Origin: Buddleja alternifolia
Lineage: Eukaryota; Streptophyta; Magnoliopsida; Lamiales; Scrophulariaceae
Direction of reading: 5' to 3'
Length of the DNA stretch: 64,000 nucleotides
Assembly: GCA_019426215.1 (NCBI GenBank)
Contig: CM033394.1
Coordinates: 2,542,001 to 2,606,000 of the forward strand
Shown: positions 22,800 to 33,154 of the stretch, piece after piece
Numbering within the stretch: the stretch's first letter is position 1
How the letters are laid out: the number at the start of each line of letters is the position of its first letter
The notes under the pieces: model-generated
Database searches by the model: none
Seen by the model: only the letters and a program-made list of their open reading frames with translations
What the model was told of the DNA's origin: nothing
Translations under genes and position numbers: made by a program

Positions 22800-24320
22800 A
22801 TGACTGAATCAAAAGCAAACACACCATTGATTCCATCCTCTTCTCGGAAGCACCCTGATTTCAAACAATCTGTAAAATTGAAGTATGTAAAGCTTGGTTA
22901 TTATTACCTTATAACCCATGGAATGTACCTGTTTTTGTATCCTCTAGTGGTTGTTGTTGCAGCCCAATTGTCCACATTTTCTCTCCAGGAACTCTTTGTT
23001 CTTTCGGACCATCTTAGGTTCAATCTCATATGCGTAGTCGTGTGCTCCGCTCTGTTGGTGTTTCTATCAACCGTGTATTTCCTAAGACGTCCTCACCCGG
23101 TGTACCTTGTGAATTTCTCATGTTATAAACCCGATGATGATAGGAAATGCACTAGGCAGATATTCATGGAGAGATCACGGTTGACTGGTTCGTTTACTAA
23201 TGAAAATCTAGAGTTCCAGAGGAAAATTCTTGAGCGATCGGGTCTTGGCGAGTCGACTTATCTTCCCGAGGCTGTATTACGTGTCCCACCAAACCCGTGT
23301 ATGGCTGAAGCAAGAAAAGAAGCTGAAACTGTAATGTTTGGTGCAATTGATGAGCTTCTTGCAAAAACGTCTCTGAAACCGAAGGACATTGGGATTTTGA
23401 TAGTGAATTGTAGCATTTTCAATCCCACGCCTTCGTTGTGTGCTATGGTTATCAACCATTACAAGCTAAGAGGAAACATACTTAGCTACAATCTAGGTGG
23501 AATGGGTTGTAGTGCTGGTTTAATATCGATTGATCTTGCTAAAGATCTCTTACAGGTTCATCCCAATACTTATGCCTTAGTAATCAGTATGGAGAACATT
23601 ACCCTGAATTGGTATTCTGGAAATGAAAGATCTATGCTGGTTACGAACTGCCTTTTTCGTATGGGGGGTGCTGCGATTTTATTATCAAACAAAAGATCAG
23701 ACCGATGGAGGTCAAAGTACCGCTTGATCCATACTGTGAGAACCCACAAAGGGTCTGATGATACAAGTTTCTCGTGTGCCACACATACGGAGGATCCCAG
23801 TGGGAAACTTGGAGTTGCTTTGTCAAAAGATTTGATAGCAGTTGCAGGGGACGCCGTCACAACTTTGGGTCCCCTCGTGTTTCCTATGTCTGATCAGTTA
23901 CTTTTCTTTGCCAACTTGGTTGGTAAAAAGCTATTTAAGATGAAGCTGAAGCCTTATATCCCGGATTTCGAATTGGCTTTTGAGCATTTCTGCATTCACG
24001 CTGGTGGAAGGGCTGTGCTGGATGAAATAGAGAAAAACCTTCAACTTTCTGATTGGAGCATGGAGCCTTCGAGGATGACTCTATATCGATTTGGCAACAC
24101 CTCGAGCAGCTCTCTTTGGTACGAATTGGCTTATTCAGAAGCCAAAGGAAGGATTAAGAGGGGAGATAGGACATGGCAGATAGCTTTTGGATCAGGATTC
24201 AAATGCAACAGTGCAGTTTGGAAAGCTCTTAGGTCTATAAATCCTGCAAAGGAGAAGAGCCCTTGGATTGATGAGATTCACCAATTTCCTGTAGAGGTTC
24301 CTAAGGTGTTGGCTCATTAG
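22800..24320 (+). CDS. KCS: 3-ketoacyl-CoA synthase KCS-A (KCS11-like)
   Basis: A 506-residue intronless frame. KCS condenses malonyl-CoA with a long-chain acyl-CoA, the first and chain-length-setting step of very-long-chain fatty acid elongation for waxes and sphingolipids on the endoplasmic reticulum. Two N-terminal membrane segments lie at about residues 36-57 and 73-95. The FAE1/CUT1 condensing domain follows, with catalytic Cys237 (GGMGCSAG), His400 ([10 protein letters not shown]) and Asn433 (YRFGNTSS), then an ACP-synthase-III-like C-terminus. Length and wording are close to Arabidopsis KCS11. Compared with KCS-B it lacks four residues (12 bp) just before ITTLGP-type TTLGPLV, and has NWYSGN where KCS-B has NWYFGN. 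ATG chosen because homologous starts agree. The upstream region is heavily invaded by transposons, so expression may differ. Confidence 0.93.
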   Translation: MTESKANTPLIPSSSRKHPDFKQSVKLKYVKLGYYYLITHGMYLFLYPLVVVVAAQLSTFSLQELFVLSDHLRFNLICVVVCSALLVFLSTVYFLRRPHPVYLVNFSCYKPDDDRKCTRQIFMERSRLTGSFTNENLEFQRKILERSGLGESTYLPEAVLRVPPNPCMAEARKEAETVMFGAIDELLAKTSLKPKDIGILIVNCSIFNPTPSLCAMVINHYKLRGNILSYNLGGMGCSAGLISIDLAKDLLQVHPNTYALVISMENITLNWYSGNERSMLVTNCLFRMGGAAILLSNKRSDRWRSKYRLIHTVRTHKGSDDTSFSCATHTEDPSGKLGVALSKDLIAVAGDAVTTLGPLVFPMSDQLLFFANLVGKKLFKMKLKPYIPDFELAFEHFCIHAGGRAVLDEIEKNLQLSDWSMEPSRMTLYRFGNTSSSSLWYELAYSEAKGRIKRGDRTWQIAFGSGFKCNSAVWKALRSINPAKEKSPWIDEIHQFPVEVPKVLAH

Positions 24321-24332
24321 CTGCTTACATTT

Positions 24333-25086
24333 TGTTATGGATCGGGATGAGATGGCTGGACGTGGAGACGTGGAAGAGCTGAAGTGGCGGATCGCGTGGC
24401 ACCGTTGCGGGTTTACGAAAGACGCAAGAAAAAGGACGTTGCTGGAGTTTTATTATGCTATTGTTATTTCCTTGAAAATTAGTATTGCTGTTTGATAGGA
24501 GCCTTAGTTTGGTAATTTAATTATGTTTAGTATAAATAAAAGTCACTAGGGTTTTATTAACGTGGTTGAATAATTTGGTGGATTATCGAGCTTGGTAGTT
24601 TGGGCACAATTTATTCTTGTGAACTTTGATTTATTGAAGTAATTTCAGTTTCGCAAATTTAGTTCCATCAATTTGGTCCGACCTGCCTGATCAAACTCCC
24701 GGCGAACATGACGAACATGCGATCCTCAACTAAAACTAGCATGGACAAATTGGAAGCATCATTTTGGACGATGTTGGAGGACCAAGGGATGATGAAGGGT
24801 CAGATGTCTGAAATTCTGACCTCACTCGCCAAACTGACGGCCGCAACACCACCTATGCTGCTGCAAGGAATCCCGCTAGCGCGATCAAGCGTGCAGGAGG
24901 AGATGCCTCATGTCAACTGTATGACGGTGGTTATGGACCCCTCGCGAAAATCTCGCTGCAGCCGATTCTATTACCTACCTTTGAGGGAAGTGACCCGTTG
25001 GGTTGGTTGGCACGAGCCAATCAACAATTTGAGACTAAAAGTACAATCGGCTATGGTAGCCATGGAGGGAGATGCACTGTTAAACA
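24333..25086 (+). mobile_element. Ty3/gypsy remnant: 5' LTR and start of gag
   Basis: Right after the KCS-A stop region, TGTTATGGATCGGG...CCATCA (24333-24670) looks like a 338-bp LTR. It is followed by leader and a gag N-terminus whose broken frames read FEGSDPLGWLARANQQFE and AMVAMEGDAL, typical of plant chromovirus-like gag. The remainder of gag-pol is missing except the piece at 29127-29425. Confidence 0.75.
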
Positions 25087-25429
25087 AGAAAGGTTGAAAG
25101 CTAAGGCTAACTTAGTGGAAGATAAAAGAAAATATAACCAAAATAAGTTCAAGCTTGGAAATATGTTTAAATTTAACAACAAGAATCGGAAGAAAGACTA
25201 CCGTCATAGTAATATTAATAATCAGTTTAAGACTCAAAACTATAAGGATAATAAAGGCAAAGAAAAGGTAGAGAACCCCTGCTTCATGTGTGGAAAAACT
25301 AATTACATGGCTAAGGACTGTTACTACAAGAAACCCGGGAAAAGGCTTTGTAAGTGATGGTTTGTTTAAATTAAATATTTTGAATGATGAAAAAAATTCC
25401 TCCTTTATTTTTAATATTGAATCTAATAT

Positions 25430-25960
25430 TTAATGGCATAAAAGATTAGGACATGTTAGTAATATAAAAGTTAAGAGACTTATGGATTTAGGATTAATTC
25501 CAAAATCTCAAGTAAATGTCAATCATAAATGTGAAATATGTGTACAAGCGAAACAAACAAAAAGACCTTATAAATCAATTTATAGAGATTCAATTATAGT
25601 AGAACTTATTCATAGTGACGTATGTGATTCAAATAGAACTCCAACTAGAGGTGAAAATAAGTATTTTGTAACATTTATAGATGACTTTTCTAAATATTGT
25701 TATATTTATCTTATTAAGTCTAAAGATGAAGTACTTTTTGAAAAATTTAAGATATATAAAACTGAGGTTGAGAATCTATTAGAGAAAAATATTAATATAT
25801 TAAGGTCAGATAGAGGAGAAGAATATTCTTGGGGTGAGTTAGAAAAATTTTGTGAAGATAATGGTATCATACATGAATTTACACCTTCATACATGAATTT
25901 ACACCTCCTTACTCACCTCAATCAAATGGTGTAGCTAAAAGAAAAAATAGGATGTTAATG
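25430..25960 (+). pseudogene. Copia integrase fragment
   Basis: Shows WHKRLGHVSN, the zinc-binding CEICVQAKQ, and core motifs HSDVCDSN, FVTFIDDFS and RSDRGEEY. A 20-bp tandem duplication (CATACATGAATTTACACCT) at about 25870-25905 disrupts the catalytic region and a further 45-bp tandem duplication follows at 25950-26030. Inactive. Confidence 0.85.
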
Positions 25961-26499
25961 GATATGGTTAACTCTATGTTATTAAAAAGATAACATAGGA
26001 TGTTAATGAATATGTTTAACTCTATGTTATTAAATTCTGGAGCACCTGAGAACATGTGGGGGAAGCTATTTTATCTTCGTGTTTTATACTTAATCTTGTG
26101 ATTGTTAAAGATAATGATAAAACTCCTTATGAATTGTGGAAAAAGAGAGCCCCTAACCTAAATTTTCTTAAAGTGTGGAGGTGTTTAGCAAAAGTTGCTA
26201 TACCTGATATTAAAAGATAGAAAATACCTAAAACAGTAGATGCTCTATTTATCGGATGTGCTCAAAATAGTAGTGCGAATAGATTTTTAGTGATTATTCT
26301 GATGTTAGTGGTATTTCTAATAACACAATTATTGAGACTAGATATGCAACTTTCTTTGAAGATGTTTTCCCTTTTAAGACTAAAATTACAAGTGAACTAG
26401 GAACACCAAGAATAGAATGCTCTAGAGGTGAATCATCCAATAGTTCAATTTTAGAAAATAAGGAAGAAGAATCTATAGAATTAAAAAGATGTAAGAGGT

Positions 26500-27990
26500 C
26501 TAGAGTAGAAAAGAATTTTGGAAATGACTTTATTACCTTTTAAGTTGAAGGAGATCCTCAAACTTATGAAGAATCTATATCTTAACGAATATAATTCTAT
26601 TGTTCAAAATAAAACTTGGGTAGTATCTAACTTACCACCCGATAGTAAGCCGATAGGATGTAAATGGATCTTTAAAAAGAAACTAAAAGCTGATGGGTCT
26701 TTAGATGAATATAAAGCAAGGTTAGTAACAAAAGGGTTTACACAACAAGGAATTTACTATTTTGATACGTACTCGCCTGTCGCTAGGATTTCAACTATTA
26801 GAACTTTATTGCCGTTAACATCTACACATAAATTAATAATTTATCAACTGGATGTAAAAACGACATTTTTGGATGAAGATTTAGATGAAGAAATTTACAT
26901 GCAACAACCTGAAGGCTTTAAGGTTAAAGGACAAGAGCATAAAGTATGTAAATTAGTAAAATCTTTAAATGGTTTAAAACAAGCTCCTAAACAATGGCAT
27001 GAAAAGTTTAATGAGGTTATACTTGCTAATGGATTTAAATCAAATGAACATGACAAATGTGTATATGCTAAGGAAGAAAATGGTGAGTATGTGATTCTAT
27101 GTTTGTATGTGGATGATATATTAATTTTTGGGTCTACTTTGAATTTTATTAAAAAAATGAAAGATTATTTGTCTAATAACTTTGAAATGAATGATTTGGG
27201 TGAAACTCATATAATTTTGGGCATGAAAGTTTGTAAAACTAAAGAAGGAATCTCAATAAATCAGTCTATTGCTATTGAAAAATTCTTGAAAAAATTCAAT
27301 TATTATGATTGCAAGATAGTGTCTACTCCTTATGATCCTAATATACATCTAAATAAAAAATTTGGAGAACCCGTGTCACAATTGAAATATTCTCAAATTA
27401 TAGGGTCATTATTGTATTTTTCTAATAGAACTAGACCTGATATATGTTATGCGGTTAGGAGACTTAGCGGATACACTCATAATCCTAGTAAAGAACACTG
27501 GAATGCTTTAGAAAGAATTCTTAAGTATCTTAGAGGAACCCTGAACTTTTCTTTATACTATAAAGGTTTTCCAAATGTACTTGAAGGGTATAGCAGTGCT
27601 AATTGGATTATCGATAGCTTTGAAATAAAATCTACTGGTGGCTTTGTATTTATGTTGGGGGGAACAGCGATAACTTGGGGTTCTAAGAAACAAATTGTTA
27701 TTTCTAGAAGTACAATGGAAGCTGAGTTAATAGCGTTAGATTTAACTTGTACAACTGCTAAATGGCTAAGAGACCTTTTACTCGATATTCCATTAGTAAA
27801 GAAACATTTACAAGCAATATCTATACATTGTGATTCTAAGGCTGTGATAGATCTTGTGAAGCAAACCCATTCTAATAAGAAGAAGAGTAGACATTTACAA
27901 ACAAGATATAAAAGTGTAAAATCTTTAATAAAGAGAAATGTGGTATCACTTAATTTTGTCAAGTCTGAGAAACTAGGCTGACAATTTGAT
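26500..27990 (+). pseudogene. Copia reverse transcriptase-RNase H fragment
   Basis: A nearly intact 487-codon frame. Motifs are CKWIFKKKLKADGS, YSPVARISTIRTLL, the catalytic CLYVDDILIFGS (about 27100) and an RNase H end with STMEAELIAL and HCDSKAVIDL. It loses frame just after the terminal EKL, before a DNLIKGLPNKG-type ending. Without gag, protease and integrase it cannot move by itself. Confidence 0.9.
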
Positions 27991-28621
27991 TAAAGGTCTA
28001 CCCAATAAGGGAGTTTATGAATCATAGAGGGGGGTCGGCATAAGCCCACAAGGGAGTCACCTCCGGGAGTAACCCAACCTTTGTGATTGGAGACCTCATG
28101 AAAAAAGTTCAATGGATAGGAACAACCTGTATTGCGTGACTCGTTTAGCACTAATTTATGGGGAGAGTGTCTCCTTACCGTCCCTATGGTGATAGTGCTT
28201 TTGTAGTGTGATGTTAAGGTTGGATTTGATCCTCAATGAGACCAAGGCGGAAATTAATCCGCGGGGTAGAGTTCACACGTACCCTTGGAGGTTTCACCTA
28301 AGTGAGAATTGCCATACATAGGTCGTGGCTATGGGTTGGGCTAACTCTAGAGACCTCACAAAAATCAAGATTAGAGCGCAGGGCCTTTAATGCACTAACC
28401 CACGAGCTGAGACCGATGTCAATACTCTCTGTGTGATGTATTGAAGTTTGGCCAAGGGACCTAATTCAAGGCGTAATCCATTATGGCTTACTCAAATGGA
28501 AATCATCAACACTAAGTGTAGGTTCAAGCTCGGAAGGCACCTGCACCCATTGCATGGTATTTAGTTGCCCTTTTATATATATTCTTATATATCATTTTGA
28601 AGTTTCAATCCTTGTGGGGGA

Positions 28622-29117
28622 TTGTTAGAAATTGGAAGTTTCAAAACTTCATAAAATCAAATTTAATTTTAGCATTATTTGCATTAACAATTTTGACCAT
28701 AACCTCCCACATTGTATTTATTTGTGCTTCTAATTTGTAGGTTTCGACAGCATCCTAACACTATATATAGGTCCTAGGGGTCTAGTTAGAATACACAACA
28801 ACAAGCATACAACATTCATACATATTCTATATTTTCTCTATATTTTGGGCAACTAGGATAACGTTTTGTTTACAAAGTTTTCTTGTGAACGTGTTCACAA
28901 AGAAAACAACGGCGTGACCTTCTTGGGTTTTATCTTAGGGTGGTGGTGAGCCGACAGTACTTGTACGAGGGGAGGCCATCTTAGGACAGCGTCAAGTGGC
29001 ATGACTCCTACAGGCCAACCGTTTTTACTTTCTATATTTTTCAATTGTATTATTTACGCAAATTGTTTTACATGATAATCTAAAGGAATTTATATTTTCT
29101 GTTATTGCATGCAAACA
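28622..29117 (+). repeat. Probable 3' LTR of the copia remnant
   Basis: Starts TGTTAGAAATTGG directly after a purine-rich tract (CTTGTGGGGGAT). It has TATATATAGG near 28762 as a TATA region. The end is uncertain: GCATGCAAACA at 29117 is the best TG...CA partner. Confidence 0.5.
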
Positions 29118-29126
29118 TTTTTAAAA

Positions 29127-29425
29127 TTTTTAAAAGACGTAAGGTAGCGGTGGTATCGGAAGTGTTGCGGGGTCGAGATGAAATTCTCAGTCCCCTTGAG
29201 GTATAATTTGGGGCGGGCTCACCAGAAAATGGTTCGTTATGCCAATACACATAGGAGGAATCTCGAGTTTGAGGTTGGAGAGAAAGTGTTTTTAAAAGTG
29301 AGGCCTTATCATTTATCCTCGATTGCAACTCGGAATTATACAAAATTAGCTGCCAAGTTTTATGGGCTGTAGTCCTGTACGTGGTGATGAAGAGGGTCGA
29401 GCCAACGGCGTATCGGCCTAAATTA
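29127..29425 (+). pseudogene. Gypsy integrase C-terminal remnant
   Basis: Reads in frame as KRRKVAVVSEVLRGRDEIL and then RYANTHRRNLEFEVGEKVF, the conserved region before the chromo-like C-terminus of plant gypsy integrases. It breaks off at about 29425 where KCS-derived leader sequence begins. Confidence 0.8.
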
Positions 29426-29429
29426 ACCT

Positions 29430-30765
29430 CCCATCTCACTCTCATCTTTCTTCACACTCTCATACATTTCTCCAGGAGGTACTTCATTGTGAAATAAAAG
29501 AATCTAGTTTCTTATTATAATCGGCTTATCTTTCAGGTCTGTTGAGGGGGAATCCATAATCTGATGATGAAGTTTTATTTTGTTCCCCTCCATATCTAAT
29601 GTTTCATTTATTTTTGTAGGGATTTTGTGAGAATGGGTCTCTAATATTGCAGAGATCTTCTGGAATTTGGAGCTGCATTATGAGGTTTAGGAAAATAAAC
29701 ATTTTATTTTGTTGACTTATTTAGAAAATCTGAATATTTTTTTCTTAGATATTTTCCTGTCAAGTTTATTATATATATCCAGAAGAAGTTCCAATAATTT
29801 GATTAGACTTTTATCATAGCCCCATTATCTTGTGCACTCTGCTGGTGTTTCTATCAACTGTGTATTTCCTAAAATGTCCTCACCCAGGGACGGAGCTAAA
29901 GGTGTCAAATGAGTTTAACAAGCCAAGTCGGCTTGGCTTGTGAATGACTTGTTAGGCTTTTTTTGGCTTGTTGTGTCTTCAATTGACAAGCCAAAAAAGC
30001 TTATCAAAATCAAGCCTAACAAGTCATTCATTATTTAATGTATTATATATTTATTTTATTTTATTAATTATTTATTTATGTCATTTAATATATTATATAT
30101 TTATTTACTTTTATCTACTATTTAATCGAATACATCTTTTATTTAGCCATTCACAAGCCATCGTTGGCGGGCCAAGCCGGCTCGGCTTGTTGGACTAATG
30201 GGCCAAGCTTTTTGGGCTTGGCAAGCCTAAACAAGCCAAGCCTTAATAAGCCGCCCAAAAAACTTGGCTTATTAATGGCCTTTTTGACACGGAGCCAGGA
30301 TTTCTATTGAGGGAGGGGGGGCAAGATTGTTGTGATATAGTTATACAATTTTTTTTTTGTTAGATAGACGAAGGATTCAAGGGCGGCGGTACGGTACGCT
30401 ATATTTAACTGGAAAAATATAATAATGAACTAGGTTCAATTACAACTTTTGACATACTTTATACTCTTATATCTCTTTCGTTATAGTTAGGATTTTGGGT
30501 TTGGGAGGGGCGAACTCAAAGAAAAGGGAGAAAGCGTGATATTTTTCAATTTTGAGGGAGGGCGAAATTCAAATATCAAAAATTTTGTAAGGTAAAAAAA
30601 ATAATTTTTCAAAATTGAGGGGGGGGCACACCCCCCCCCCCCAAGCCCCCGGCTCAGTCTCTGTCCTCACCGGGTGTACCTTGTGGATTTTTCGTGTGAT
30701 AAACCAGATGATGATAGGAAATGCACTAGGCAGATGTTCATAGAGAGGTCACAATTGAACTGTTA
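29430..30765 (+). pseudogene. KCS pseudogene fragment psiD
   Basis: From CACACTCTCATACATTTCTCC the sequence aligns with the leader of KCS-psiC (40510-40990), including CTCCAGGAGGTACTTCA. A deletion at about 29830 joins leader sequence directly to codons for [12 protein letters not shown], removing the start and about 75 codons. After the hAT MITE (29885-30663) the coding part resumes GVPCGF-like at GGTGTACCTTGTGGATTT and ends near 30757. The remainder of the gene, including Cys, His and Asn active residues, is absent. It matches psiC more closely than either intact KCS. Confidence 0.9.
29885..30663. mobile_element. hAT MITE with a second element nested in it
   Basis: Outer ends CAGGGACGGAGC and complement CAGAGACTGAGC, flanked by perfect 8-bp duplications TCCTCACC at 29877-29884 and 30664-30671 within KCS codons. 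Inside, about 29898-30288, a segment with inverted GTGTCAAA ends and GGCTTG/CAAGCC subterminal repeats is bracketed by CGGAGC copies, so it inserted near the outer element's end. The outer element also has long G and C runs near 30620-30650. Confidence 0.85.
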
Positions 30766-31215
30766 CTCAAATTACAGACTCGATTAGGGCCTGTCGTCCA
30801 CGTTTTGTGATGCTATATTTATGTTCCTGAGAGATTATTTGTACATCTCTAAACTTGAATATCCCACTTTTCAGCCTATTATTGTGACATTTGTGTTGGA
30901 TTCATTGCATGCCGCCTTGAGAGCAAGGATGGTGGTGCTGTTCGTGTATACGTAATGACATTGTGTGTTTTGGCTCCGTATCGTGGGTTAGGTGTTGGTA
31001 AATTATCAGCTTCCATTTCATCTTTTACTTGAAAATTGTTGAGAGATGTAATGTCGAACTAGTTACGTTTTAAGAACTAGATTGGTGTTCACTAGTGCAT
31101 AATTTATGGTGTTGCTTGCCTGATAATTTTCAGTACGTGTGTGTGTGTTACCAATTAAGTTTCATGAGTCCAGTCTTGATCTTCCACTTTAACTCGACTA
31201 TTATTCGTAAAAGAT

Positions 31216-31704
31216 TGTGATAAGCCAAATTCATAAATGTACCATAAAAGACGAAAATGTCCCTAATAAACCATAAAAACTACATATATAGCCTCAGGAT
31301 CCACAAGTTTTTATGAGTTAGGTTGGGTTGACCCACGATCCAGTTTTACGACCCAAAACATCACAACCATCGATTAGCGAATGCGTAGCATGTTCCAAGA
31401 GGTCCAGCTGTCATGACATGAACAGTACACACTGAACCACTATAAATTTCTTCCAGACAGGATTCCAACATTTATTCTCCAAATTCTTTCTGTATAGCAT
31501 TGTGTACTATATACGATCGACTCCGTTGTATTTGATCTTTAGGTTCGTGGTTGAGTCCTATTACGAGCTACTATAACACCAATCATCATAGCGACAACTC
31601 ATAAAATTGGACTGAGGTAGACATGATCCTATAATATAGGTACGTAGGCAGCTCGACCCTTATGTGTAGTCTATAATCTGTGTTATCCGGGTTTTGTTAC
31701 CACA
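31216..31704. mobile_element. Candidate solo LTR in the NAA50-like intron
   Basis: About 489 bp from TGTGATAA to TTACCACA (matching inverted ends). It has CACTATAAATTTC as a TATA region and an ATAGGTACGTAGGCAGCT segment resembling the Tat LTR's AGGTACGTAGGTAGCT. No clear 5-bp duplication was seen, so the ends may be off. Confidence 0.5.
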
Positions 31705-31960
31705 CTGCTTTCTAGTCTTAGAATTAAGTTGTCTCTACAATCTTCTATTTAAATAAAAAAATGTTTGACGTGGACTAATATCCCACTCTTGGATGTACTG
31801 CAGGTACAAAACTGTTAAATCATGTGCTTGATCTTTGCATGAAGCAGAACATTGGTCATATCTACTTGCAAGTGGAGACGAACAATGATGACGCCATTAA
31901 GTTCTACAAGAAATTCGAATTTGAAATCACAGATACAATACACACCTATTATACAAATTA

Positions 31961-32656
31961 CTAGTCGACTAAGCACACTTTATGCTTGTGCAAAAGAAAA
32001 GAAGCTTAAAAGAATTTCCAAACAAAATCAATTAATATGAAATAAAATAATTTGATATTTAATATTTTTAATTAGCATCAAATGAATAAAATGTGGAATG
32101 AAAATAAATAAGAAAAGGGAAAAAAGAGAAGTGCATGAGAGAACACTTGAGAGAAATAAGGAAGAGAGAGAATGAATTGAGAAAAGAAATAGGAAAGAGC
32201 AAATGAATATTGAAAATAAATATAAAAGTGAAAACTACAAAACGTTGTCCTCGAATCAGACTGCAGAGGGGCAATTCATAGCATTGTGGACGCCTCCACA
32301 GCACATCATCAGTTTGATGTTATCACGCACATCCGGAACGCTCTAAACCGGGATTGGACAGTGGATGTTCAATTAGTGTGGCGAGAAGCTAATAAAGTTG
32401 CGGACAAACTGGCCAAGATGGGGTTCGTTCGAGTTTGAAGTTTAGGAACACACCAGATGTGAGACTTTAACGAGCTTTCCAAGATAATATGGATGATCAT
32501 ACTTGAACCCGTATTGTGACTATTAGCCCGGGTTTGTCGGGTTAACAAACTAGGGTATACCCCTCCCATTGTATTAAAAAAAAAAAAATTAACAGTCCAA
32601 AATTAGTTTCTCTAAGTCACTCATGCTTTATATATAGTATAGATATATAGTATAGA
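31961..32656 (-). mobile_element. Helitron inserted in the NAA50-like coding exon
   Basis: On the minus strand it starts TCTATACTATATATC at 32656 and ends CTAG at 31961, with GCACAAGC/GTGTGC inverted sequence just inside. Flanks are A (31960) and T (32657). Joining them restores a Tyr codon and the acetyltransferase frame, an exact test of both ends. It carries a LINE 3' fragment. Confidence 0.88.
32230..32595 (+). mobile_element. 5'-truncated LINE 3' end inside the Helitron
   Basis: 32252-32440 reads as the tail of a plant L1-type RNase H domain (IRNALNRDWTVDVQLVW, then REANKVADKLAKMG) and stops with TGA. A 3' untranslated segment and a 13-A tail at 32577-32589 follow. The poly-A and position of RNase H at the end of ORF2 identify a LINE. 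Target duplications were not resolved. Confidence 0.75.
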
Positions 32657-32925
32657 TATTACCCAGCCAAATTGCTACGTTGTTACCAAGTTCATCACCC
32701 AATCTCAAACAAAGAAATAATAATTTTGAGTTAGTTCTTGATTGATTATCGTGTTTCTCTGTTAAATACTACACTTTTGTCCAGTTTTGGGATATGGAGA
32801 CTTTTGGGTTCTCATTCATTATTCATTTGTAACATTCAAAGTGAGTCAAAGGAAGTATAACAAAATGAAGTTCTTATCAAATTGTCCCTTTGATCATATG
32901 TTCTTGCTAGTACATCAAGAATTAG

Positions 32926-33150
32926 GGATGGCAAAATGGTTTTGGACCATGGGTCCAACCCAAAGGGTTGAGTTCAAGAATTTTTTTGTTGGATAGACTT
33001 GAGTTGGGTCCTATTGGCTTCAATAGAAACTTGAGTCCAACATGGGTCCAACTTGGGTACTAATTTGATCCACTCTTAGTCCTAGATGGGTCTAAGTTGA
33101 ATTCAACTTGAAAAAAAAAAAATTAAAAATTTCAAATAATTCTAATATCA
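32926..33150. repeat. Left flank of the palindromic repeat, GGGTCCAA-rich
   Basis: Starts at TAGGGATGGCAAAATGG in the former NAA50 3' region. It contains repeated GGGTCCAAC/TTGGGTC words in both orientations, as subterminal repeats of some hAT elements do. Related words reappear at 35370-35480. A hAT-type foldback origin is possible, but the right terminus and target duplication were not found. Confidence 0.45.
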
Positions 33151-33154
33151 ATAA

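Larger units (their letters stand above)
25087..29126 (+). mobile_element. Ty1/copia remnant lacking its 5' end
   Basis: Contains a gag zinc knuckle with the His replaced by Tyr (CFMCGKTNYMAKDC, about 25283-25324), an integrase piece, an RT-RNase H piece, and a 3' LTR starting TGTTAGAAATTGG at 28622 after CTTGTGGGGGAT. No 5' LTR or protease is found. It sits between two pieces of the same kind of gypsy element, so it probably inserted into that element before deletions. Confidence 0.8.
30875..32720 (+). pseudogene. NAA50: NAA50-like N-acetyltransferase, 3' exons only, Helitron-disrupted
   Basis: Two exons of a GNAT acetyltransferase closely resembling plant NAA50, which acetylates protein N-termini. 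Exon 30875-30997 follows TTTTCAG and encodes DICVGFIACRLE and VLAPYRGLGVG (acetyl-CoA-binding loop). Intron 30998-31803 is GT-AG. The last exon starts 31804 (TKLLNHVLDLC...NNDDAIKFYKKF) and is cut at 31960 by a Helitron; the same frame resumes at 32657 with the QPNCYVVTK ending and stops at 32718-32720. N-terminal exons are missing because the locus is fused to KCS psiD at about 30765. The Helitron end itself supplies a TAG stop. A truncated product is conceivable but unlikely to be useful. Confidence 0.85.
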
